Both the position numbers and the translations under genes were made by a program. From positions 1-7,596 of the forward strand of contig JACVCQ010000103.1 in the NCBI GenBank assembly GCA_016741945.1: a DNA stretch of 7,596 nt, written 5' to 3'. The notes under the pieces are model-generated. The model ran no database searches. It had not been told where the DNA came from and saw nothing but the letters and a program-made list of their open reading frames with translations. Of this stretch, positions 1 to 5,768 are shown in pieces. Origin of the DNA: Chitinophagaceae bacterium (GTDB lineage: Bacteria > Bacteroidota > Bacteroidia > Chitinophagales > Chitinophagaceae). Position 1 is the first letter of the stretch, and each line of letters starts with the position of its first letter.

Positions 1-285
1 TTTTTTGTTGGCATTGATGGCTTTCTCTAGCTGTGGAATGGTTTTATTCTCTACGTGTTCTTCTGCTGCTGTTTGTATCAGTGGTTCATCTTTTTGAAGT
101 GCATATGGATTAGATGGATCATATCCTTTAATATCCAATACTGATGTTTGTGCAAATACCTGTTCTTTACTTTTTGAAACAGTTTTGGGTGTAATACTAT
201 GTTCAATATTGTATGCAATCTGTTTTTCTCTTCTTCTGCTGGTTTCATCAATCGTTCTTTGCATACTATCGGTGATGGTATCTGC
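1..285 (-). pseudogene. uvrB: C-terminal part of uvrB beyond the internal stop (continues past left edge)
   Basis: In the same frame as uvrB and directly after the TAA, 95 open codons run to the window edge. They read as normal UvrB: A-D-T-I-T-D-S-M-Q-R-T-I-D-E-T-S-R-R-R-E-K-Q, then ITPKTVSKS, then a variable linker. They end at IPQLEKAINANKK, which is the beginning of the UVR motif that contacts UvrC. There are no further stops or frameshifts, and residue conservation looks undisturbed. Either the stop is very recent, or it is a sequencing or assembly error and positions 1-1938 form one intact gene. An ATG (262-264 on the minus strand, seven codons after the stop) could allow reinitiation of a C-terminal fragment, but I see no specific evidence that it does. 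Confidence 0.85.
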
Positions 286-1938
286 TTAAAAAATCACCAA
301 TCCATTGACATTTCTAGCAGCACGTCCTGCTGTTTGCGTCAACGATCTTTCATTACGTAAGAATCCTTCTTTATCAGCATCCAAAATGGCTACAAGAGAA
401 ACTTCAGGAAGATCCAATCCTTCTCTCAAAAGATTGACACCCACCAATACATCAATTACTCCCAATCGCAGATCACGCAGAATCTCAACACGCTCTAATG
501 TATCTACATCACTATGTATGTATTTAGATTTAATATTGATACGTCCCAGGTATTTATCCATCTCCTCAGCCATTCGCTTCGTAAGTGTGGTTACTAAAAC
601 CCGGTCTCCTTTTTTTACTCGTTTATCAATTTCATCTAAGAGGTCATCAATCTGGTTCACACTGGGTCTGATCTCAATCGGTGGGTCTAATAATCCGGTA
701 GGTCTTACTACTTGCTCAACAACTACGCCACCAGTTTTTTCCAATTCATAATCACCTGGGGTAGCACTTACAAAAACGGTTTGTCCAATCAGTGATTCAA
801 ATTCATGAAAATTTAGTGGGCGGTTATCCATGGCACTGGGTAAACGGAATCCATAATCTACCAGTACGAGTTTTCTGCTTCTGTCGCCACCGTACATACC
901 TGCCACTTGAGGAATGGTTTGATGACTTTCATCAATCACGCATAAAAAGTCTTTGGGGAAATAATCCAACAAACAGAAGGGGCGGGTGCCGGGTTTTCTT
1001 CGATCAAAAAAGCGGGAATAGTTTTCAATACCATTACAATATCCCAATTCGCGAATCATTTCCAGATCAAATTCTACTCTTTCTTTGATACGTTGTGCTT
1101 CAATAAATTTTCCGGTATTCTTAAAATATTCAACTTGCGCCATCATTTCATCCTGTATCTCGTTCATCACCTGTTGTATCATGTCTTTGGGTGCGAGATA
1201 AAGATTGGCGGGAAAGATGGCTGCATTTTCCATTAGCCCAATCCTTTTACTCGTAGCCGTTTCAATGCTTTCAATTTCTTCAATCTCGTCACCAAAAAAA
1301 GTAATACGGTATCCAAAGTCTACGTAAGGTAGATTGATGTCCACTGTATCCCCCTTCACACGGAATGTACCACGCTTGAATTCTTCCTGACTTCGATTAT
1401 ACAAGGCATTTACCAACTGGTGTAAAAAGCCTTGTCGGGATATCACTTGACCCTTGTGGATGCGAATAATACCATTTTCATATTCCGTTGGATTACCCAT
1501 ACCATAAATACAACTCACGCTTGCTACAACGATAATATCTCTTCTACCGCTCAATAATTGTGAAGTAGCTTGTAAGCGAAGCTTGTCCAGTTCCTCATTA
1601 ATGCTCAGGTCTTTTTCAATATAAGTATCACTCACCGGCATATAGGCTTCCGGCTGGTAATAGTCATAATAGCTAACAAAATAACCAACCGCATTTTCCG
1701 GAAAAAATTGTTTGAATTCTCCATACAATTGGGCTACCAATGTTTTATTATGTGTCAGTACCAATGTAGGTCTTTGTACTTGTTGAATTACGTTGGCCAT
1801 GGTAAAGGTTTTACCACTACCGGTTACCCCTAATAAAGTTTGGTATTGTTCACCATTCAGAAGACCATCTGTTAATTGTGCAATGGCTGAGGGTTGATCG
1901 CCCGCAGGGGAATATGATGAATGAAGATTGAATGGCAT
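286..1938 (-). CDS. uvrB: UvrABC excinuclease subunit B, cut short by an in-frame stop
   Basis: UvrB is the ATP-dependent damage-verification subunit of nucleotide excision repair. It is loaded on DNA by UvrA and recruits UvrC for incision in the cytoplasm. The start fits the family N-terminus (MPFNLHSSYSPAGDQPSAI). Visible motifs: Walker A GVTGSGKT at residues 37-44, the tyrosine-rich beta-hairpin inserted behind the damaged strand at about 90-110 (YYDYYQPEAY), the DESH Walker B box at 336-339, SATP in motif III, and motif VI QTAGRAARN at 535-543. All helicase motifs are therefore present. The product ends at residue 550, whereas the family is about 670 residues. The stop (TAA, 286-288) replaces the tyrosine of the conserved V-N-G-x-x-I-x-Y-A-D stretch. 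The end of helicase domain 3 and the UvrC-binding UVR domain would be missing. The family is certain; whether the stop is real is not. Confidence 0.96.
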   Translation of the reverse strand: MPFNLHSSYSPAGDQPSAIAQLTDGLLNGEQYQTLLGVTGSGKTFTMANVIQQVQRPTLVLTHNKTLVAQLYGEFKQFFPENAVGYFVSYYDYYQPEAYMPVSDTYIEKDLSINEELDKLRLQATSQLLSGRRDIIVVASVSCIYGMGNPTEYENGIIRIHKGQVISRQGFLHQLVNALYNRSQEEFKRGTFRVKGDTVDINLPYVDFGYRITFFGDEIEEIESIETATSKRIGLMENAAIFPANLYLAPKDMIQQVMNEIQDEMMAQVEYFKNTGKFIEAQRIKERVEFDLEMIRELGYCNGIENYSRFFDRRKPGTRPFCLLDYFPKDFLCVIDESHQTIPQVAGMYGGDRSRKLVLVDYGFRLPSAMDNRPLNFHEFESLIGQTVFVSATPGDYELEKTGGVVVEQVVRPTGLLDPPIEIRPSVNQIDDLLDEIDKRVKKGDRVLVTTLTKRMAEEMDKYLGRINIKSKYIHSDVDTLERVEILRDLRLGVIDVLVGVNLLREGLDLPEVSLVAILDADKEGFLRNERSLTQTAGRAARNVNGLVIF

Positions 1939-1961
1939 TTGATATAACTTAAAATAGTGGT

Positions 1962-1990
1962 TAAAGTTACACGAGATAATATTTAAACAA
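1962..1990 (-). promoter_or_regulatory. Candidate Bacteroidota-type promoter for uvrB
   Basis: Read on the minus strand, a TTG (1988-1990) is followed after 18 bases by TAACTTTA (1962-1969). This matches the Bacteroidota -7 element TAnnTTTG at all but the last base. It lies 23 bases before the uvrB ATG, in the 140-base gap between the divergent uvrB and kinase genes. The pattern is short and the region AT-rich, so chance is possible. Confidence 0.4.
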
Positions 1991-2017
1991 TATGGAATTT
2001 TATTTGGTTGTATGTTT

Positions 2018-2048
2018 TTAGTTGTTACTTATTGATACAGTATATTTA
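2018..2048 (+). promoter_or_regulatory. Weak candidate promoter for the histidine kinase operon
   Basis: TATATTTA at 2041-2048 matches TAnnTTTG except for its last base. TTAG, a 3-of-4 match to the -33 TTTG, lies 19 bases upstream at 2018-2021. The element ends 30 bases before the preferred ATG at 2079. It fits a start at 2079 but not the earlier TTG at 2022, which would lie inside it. The match is weak. Confidence 0.25.
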
Positions 2049-2078
2049 CAAAGAACGTATTATACCAATTCGTTTTTT

Positions 2079-3164
2079 ATGGAACTGAGTTCAAGATCTG
2101 ATATCAACATCTCTACTTACCATCTTGAAAATTTTTTTGAGCTCTCTGCAGACTTATTTTGTATTGCGAGCTACGATGGTTATTTCAAAAAAATCAATAG
2201 TGCTGTTGTTAAAGTACTCGGTTATTCAGAAGAGGAATTAATGTCGAGAAAAATTTCCAGCTTTATTCATCCGGATGATCAAGATAAAACAGCGCAACAT
2301 CGTAAAGAATTGCTCAACGGTACCCCTCTGTATCATTTTGAAAACCGGTATATCACTAAAAGCGGAGATATTGTTTGGTTATACTGGACCTCCATGCCGG
2401 TTACAGAAGAAGAGCTGGTGTATGCAATCGCTAAAAATATCACCCATAAAAAGAAAGAGGAAGAAGACAGAAATAAGTTGATTGCAGAATTGTCGACACT
2501 GAATGCAGATCTGAAGCGATTATCTTATACCACATCACACGATTTGCGTTCACCGGTTAATAATTTATTGAATGTTTTTTCGCTGCTTAATAAGAGAAAA
2601 ATTGAAGATGAACAGGTACAACGGTTTTTATCGATCCTTAAATCAGGTACAGAACAATTGAAGACAACGTTAAATGATTATGTAGATGTATTAGCAGAAA
2701 ATGACCGTTTAAATGCTGAAAAAGAATCTGTATTGTTTGAAGAAGTGTTGAAAAAAGTAACGCAGTCTATTAGTAGTTTGATCATTGATTCACGCACCAT
2801 CATTCAAACCAATTTTGCGGAACTACCTTCTGTTCTTTTCAAAAAAAATTACTTGGAAAGTATTTTTCTTAACTTAATTACCAATTCCATCAAATATGCT
2901 ATGCCCGGTAGAAACCCCCTCATTGATATTCATACCTGGGTAGAAAATGAAAAACAATATTTAAGTATTACCGATAATGGAAGTGGATTTGACATGGAGT
3001 CGGTAAAGGATAAAATATTTGGTAAGCATCAGCGCTTCCATGAGCACGCAGACAGCAAAGGAATTGGTCTGTACCTCGTTCATCATCATATTACCAGTAT
3101 GGGCGGAACCATTGAGGTGAATAGCGAAATCGGAAAGGGTACCAGTTTTGTAATTTGTTTTTAA
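2079..3164 (+). CDS. PAS-domain sensor histidine kinase, soluble, orphan
   Basis: This 361-residue kinase should autophosphorylate on histidine and pass the phosphate to a response regulator not encoded in this window. Numbering is from the ATG at 2079. A PAS domain spans about residues 16-122 (FELSADLFCIAS, GYSEEEL, IHPDDQ, and a PAC-like GDIVWLYWTSMPV). A short charged coil follows at about 124-149, then the phosphoacceptor box SHDLRSPVNN with His154. The ATPase domain has its N box at 264-273 (Asn265, Asn269), DNGSGF at 299-304 and KGIGLYLV at 327-334, and ends with GKGTSFVICF. No membrane segment or signal peptide is visible, so the signal should be cytoplasmic; no ligand can be named. 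The frame could also begin at TTG 2022, adding 19 residues, but ATG 2079 sits just before the PAS domain and behind a candidate promoter. The next gene follows after 22 bases, suggesting co-transcription. Confidence 0.9.
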   Translation: MELSSRSDINISTYHLENFFELSADLFCIASYDGYFKKINSAVVKVLGYSEEELMSRKISSFIHPDDQDKTAQHRKELLNGTPLYHFENRYITKSGDIVWLYWTSMPVTEEELVYAIAKNITHKKKEEEDRNKLIAELSTLNADLKRLSYTTSHDLRSPVNNLLNVFSLLNKRKIEDEQVQRFLSILKSGTEQLKTTLNDYVDVLAENDRLNAEKESVLFEEVLKKVTQSISSLIIDSRTIIQTNFAELPSVLFKKNYLESIFLNLITNSIKYAMPGRNPLIDIHTWVENEKQYLSITDNGSGFDMESVKDKIFGKHQRFHEHADSKGIGLYLVHHHITSMGGTIEVNSEIGKGTSFVICF

Positions 3165-3186
3165 TCGATTCAATTAATACATTGAT

Positions 3187-3993
3187 ATGTTAATCCGAAA
3201 ATATATTTTTCTTGTGTATGTTTTTGTCGGCTTGTTCTTGACAACAAGTGCTCAAAAATCCAATGAACAATTCTTTGCTTTTAAAGAAGACTGGTCTTCT
3301 GCAAACAGCATAGATAGGGCTACGTATTTCATGTATAAACTGAAAGAAAATGATACAACTTATACTTGTCGCTTCTATCATAAAAACGGACCCATGATCC
3401 GTTGTGAAACCTATCGCGATAGTGACATGCAAATACCTCATGGCCGTTTTGCATGGTATAATAATAGTGGTCATATAGACAGCACCGGATTGGTAAGTTT
3501 TGGTAAAAAAGATGGTTATTGGGAATACAAAAGACCAGATGGAACCACGGCAAGCATAGTACATTTTAATAGTGGTAAAAGAATCTGGACAAGAAACTAT
3601 GACACCCAAACGATTTATTATACAGATGGAAGACCCAATGAGCCGATGGATACATTATTTTTTATGAGGGGTGGTTTTACCAGCAATAATAAACCCCCTG
3701 ATTTCAAAGGCGGGATACAAGGCTGGGTTAAATACCTCGAGAAAAACCTGGATACGCCCGCAAGATTCAGACAAATATTTGGTCCGGGTACAAAAGGAAC
3801 CGTTGTGGTGAGTTTTAAAGTAGATACCATCGGAGCCGTTTCCGAACTGAATATTGATAAGTCAGTAGAGTGGTCTGTAGACATGGAAACGCTTCGTGTT
3901 TTTAAAAAAAGCCCACCATGGGTTCCTGCCGTTCAAAACGGCAAACTTGTTGATTATTATCATCGACAGTCCATCACCCATATAGTTAATTAA
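3187..3993 (+). CDS. Secreted protein with MORN-like repeats and a TonB C-terminal-type domain
   Basis: This 268-residue protein begins with a clear signal peptide: charged residues, then a hydrophobic core at about 6-20 ending in TTSAQ, with likely cleavage after Ala22. It is expected in the periplasm or outside the cell. Residues of about 85-130 form MORN-variant (YwqK-like) strands with the pattern HGRFAWYNNSG and KKDGYWEYKRPDG. Residues 170-263 resemble the TonB C-terminal domain as found in many Bacteroidota proteins: PPDFKGGIQGWVKYLEKNL, then GTVVVSFKVDTIGAVSELNI, then a conserved SPPWVPAVQNGK. The long proline-rich spacer of true TonB is absent, so I would not call it an energy transducer. 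Such domains probably bind proteins or peptidoglycan, but this is inference. The gene starts 22 bases after the kinase and probably shares its transcript. Automatic pipelines may label the MORN part 'YwqK antitoxin', which nothing here supports. Confidence 0.8.
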   Translation: MLIRKYIFLVYVFVGLFLTTSAQKSNEQFFAFKEDWSSANSIDRATYFMYKLKENDTTYTCRFYHKNGPMIRCETYRDSDMQIPHGRFAWYNNSGHIDSTGLVSFGKKDGYWEYKRPDGTTASIVHFNSGKRIWTRNYDTQTIYYTDGRPNEPMDTLFFMRGGFTSNNKPPDFKGGIQGWVKYLEKNLDTPARFRQIFGPGTKGTVVVSFKVDTIGAVSELNIDKSVEWSVDMETLRVFKKSPPWVPAVQNGKLVDYYHRQSITHIVN

Positions 3994-4040
3994 CTATTAA
4001 TCAATCGATTAGCTAATCAGCCAAAGATTTAATATTAAAT
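3982..4040. repeat. Three successive perfect palindromes between two genes
   Basis: Three perfect dyads follow one another: ATAGTTAATTAACTAT (3982-3997, spanning the stop codon of the preceding gene), GATTAGCTAATC (4007-4018) and ATTTAATATTAAAT (4027-4040). Their centres are 23 and 21 bases apart, close to two helical turns. They end 45 bases before the TTG start of the next gene. They could be operator sites for a dimeric regulator, or AT-rich hairpins affecting termination or mRNA stability. No U-run follows, so a standard terminator is unlikely. AT-rich sequence raises the chance of accidental palindromes. Confidence 0.55.
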
Positions 4041-4085
4041 AATTGTTACCATTTCGTAAATTCATAAAGCACTAATGCTCTGAAT

Positions 4086-5288
4086 TTGGCGAAAAAAGGG
4101 TACATATTATTCATAATCACAGTTTTATACATATCCACCGGCTTTTCACAAGCTCGGACAAATCATACATGGACCTGGATCGATTTTTATGGTGATAGCT
4201 TGCAGTTTCCGGTTGATGCTTCTATCCAAGTACCTTTTGAAGAAGACTTGTCTAAAAAAGCAATAGGTGATTTTTATCAGAACTTGAGGAGAGGTTTGTA
4301 TCAACCCTTGATACAGACCCTTATTCAATACCGCGATCAAAAAAAATTAGATGATTGGTTTTTTTATCAACTCATTAGAACTACCGCTGAAAAATTAAGC
4401 CCAAAAGCGGTCAATTACCATCGGTATACTTTATTCAAATGGTTTTTATTAAATGAATCGGGCTATTCTGCTACGACTCGTTTCAGAAACGACACTTTGT
4501 TACTATATGTAAGAAGTGAAGAAGTGATTTATGATGTGCCTTATTACATGGCTGGTGAACAGCAATATGTTTGTTTGAATTATCATGATTACAACAGTAA
4601 TGTCAACTTTGATGCGATGACTTTCACCACGCTTTCTTTACCAGTGGGTGGAAACAATCGATTTTCGTATAAAGTCACCAATCTCCCGGTACTAAAAAAG
4701 AATAACTATACTGTCAAACAACTTCAGTTCGATTATAAAAATAAAGATTACCGTTTTAATGTTGTACTGGATCAGCAAATGCAAAAGATATTTTCGAATT
4801 ATCCGGTTGTAGAATATGCCTCCCAATTTAGTATTCCGCTGAGCCAGATTACCTACAATTCTTTGATCCCGGTACTTCGTGACGCAGTTAAGGGCATGAC
4901 ACATCAACAAGGCGTAGATTACCTCATGCAGTTTACGCGTTCTGCTTTTTTATTTGAAACAGATACAAAAGCTTATGGAAAAGAGAAAAGATTGTCGGCC
5001 GAACAAACTTTATTTTATGAATATAGTGATTGTGAGGACCGATCTGCCTTCTTCTTTAATATCGTTAAGGCAATTTATAACCTGCCAATGATTGTTTTGT
5101 CGTACCCAACACATATTACTGTTGCTGTACAATTTGAGTATGCCAATGGTACACCTATTGTGTATAATGGAGAACAATATTGGGTTTGTGAACCTACTCC
5201 GCAAAAAAAGAACCTCAAGATAGGAGAGATTCTTCCTTCCCTGAAAAAGCAACCCTATGAAATAGTGTATGCTTATAAGCCGTTTTAA
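4086..5288 (+). CDS. Secreted transglutaminase-like (papain-fold) protein, TTG start
   Basis: This 400-residue protein has a signal peptide (MAKKG, hydrophobic core at about 6-18, then STGFSQA) with likely cleavage near residue 22, so it should act in the periplasm or outside. The C-terminal quarter has the order of a transglutaminase-like cysteine enzyme: YSDCEDRSAFFFNIVKA with Cys316, YPTHITVAV with His343, and YWVCEPTP, where Glu369 stands in the usual Asp position. The N-terminal 280 residues are mostly mixed beta and match no domain I can name. The enzyme class (protease, amidase or crosslinking) cannot be read from sequence. The start is TTG: the frame is closed by TAA at 4065-4067, only CTG 4080 and TTG 4086 are available, and the first in-frame ATG is residue 155, after the signal peptide. 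It lies 92 bases after the MORN/TonB-C gene, so membership of that operon is uncertain. Confidence 0.75.
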   Translation: MAKKGYILFIITVLYISTGFSQARTNHTWTWIDFYGDSLQFPVDASIQVPFEEDLSKKAIGDFYQNLRRGLYQPLIQTLIQYRDQKKLDDWFFYQLIRTTAEKLSPKAVNYHRYTLFKWFLLNESGYSATTRFRNDTLLLYVRSEEVIYDVPYYMAGEQQYVCLNYHDYNSNVNFDAMTFTTLSLPVGGNNRFSYKVTNLPVLKKNNYTVKQLQFDYKNKDYRFNVVLDQQMQKIFSNYPVVEYASQFSIPLSQITYNSLIPVLRDAVKGMTHQQGVDYLMQFTRSAFLFETDTKAYGKEKRLSAEQTLFYEYSDCEDRSAFFFNIVKAIYNLPMIVLSYPTHITVAVQFEYANGTPIVYNGEQYWVCEPTPQKKNLKIGEILPSLKKQPYEIVYAYKPF

Positions 5289-5331
5289 TTCCGTTTATAC
5301 TTCTTTCCAATAGCTTAACCATTCTTTTCCG

Positions 5332-5359
5332 TTTGTCGTCGAAAAAAAATTTATCTTTT
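5332..5359 (+). promoter_or_regulatory. Candidate housekeeping promoter for the DGPF-sigma operon
   Basis: TTTG at 5332-5335 and TATCTTTT at 5352-5359 (TAnnTTTG with one mismatch) are separated by 16 bases. They would give a leader of roughly 65 bases before the ATG at 5430. The spacing is slightly short for this promoter class. It may coexist with the ECF-type promoter just downstream. Confidence 0.35.
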
Positions 5360-5386
5360 TGTCTGATTCGGTCTGCTCTGATCGTC
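5360..5386 (+). promoter_or_regulatory. Candidate ECF-type promoter before the DGPF gene
   Basis: TGTCTG at 5360-5365 is followed after 17 bases by CGTC at 5383-5386. This layout is typical of ECF sigma promoters and, from memory, resembles the TGTCGA / CG[A/T]C motif reported for ECF42 targets, matching its TGTC core. Transcription would start about 38 bases before the ATG at 5430. GTCTG also repeats one helical turn apart (5361-5365 and 5371-5375). This would make the operon self-activating, which is inference. Confidence 0.35.
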
Positions 5387-5429
5387 TATGAGTTGTTAAC
5401 CGTTTCATTCAATCTTTAAAACAACAACT

Positions 5430-5768
5430 ATGAGCAATTTTATGTTTCTTTTTCGCGGTGGTTTAGACCCTTTTACTTCTTCTCCTGAAGAAATGCAGCA
5501 AAACATGGAAAAGTGGTTTGCATGGATAGGACAACTCCAAGCCAATGGTACGTATGTTTCAGGTGAAGCATTGATGCCTACGGGTAAAACATTACACAAA
5601 GCCAATGTAGTTACAGATGGTCCTTTTATTGAAAGTAAAGAAATGGTAGGTGGCTTTTTTATTGTAAAAGCCGACTCCATTGATGCCGCAATCGATATCG
5701 CAAAAGGTTGTCCGGACCTTCCTATTGGAGGTTCTGTTGAAGTTCGAGATGTTGTAGTATTTGAGTAA
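5430..5768 (+). CDS. YCII-related DGPF-domain protein
   Basis: This 112-residue protein covers the whole YCII/DGPF family: an opening beta strand (MSNFMFLFRGG), a helix with SPEEMQQNMEKWFAWIGQL at 18-36, the signature VTDGPFIESKE with DGPF at 63-66, then GGFFIVKADSIDAAIDIAKGCP and a closing strand ending in VEVRDVVVFE. The fold is a dimeric ferredoxin-like domain and the biochemical role is not established. No signal peptide is visible, so it should be cytoplasmic. Its TAA shares a base with the ATG of the ECF sigma gene (TAATG, 5766-5770), implying one transcript and coupled translation. DGPF proteins are the standard genomic partners and proposed targets of ECF42-type sigma factors, which fits this pairing. 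Confidence 0.9.
   Translation: MSNFMFLFRGGLDPFTSSPEEMQQNMEKWFAWIGQLQANGTYVSGEALMPTGKTLHKANVVTDGPFIESKEMVGGFFIVKADSIDAAIDIAKGCPDLPIGGSVEVRDVVVFE

Noticed and set aside
286..288. Stop codon reassignment or programmed recoding as the explanation for the uvrB stop
   Set aside because: TAA is the normal terminator of other genes in the window (for example 3162-3164 and 5766-5768), and no recoding hairpin or shift signal is evident.
305..1088. Two plus-strand open frames (305-751 and 792-1088) opposite uvrB
   Set aside because: They are antisense to highly conserved UvrB sequence and their translations have no domain-like character.
2022..2078. TTG 2022 as the start of the histidine kinase
   Set aside because: It adds 19 residues with no domain or membrane signal and overlaps a candidate promoter. 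ATG 2079 gives a compact PAS-kinase start.
3440..3580. YwqK-type antitoxin of a toxin-antitoxin system
   Set aside because: MORN-variant repeats often trigger this label, but the protein is secreted, carries a TonB-C-type domain and has no toxin partner.
3163..4010. AATCGATT repeated after two stop codons (3163-3170 and 4003-4010)
   Set aside because: The same octamer also occurs inside the transglutaminase-like gene and is expected often in AT-rich DNA, so it is not a specific site.
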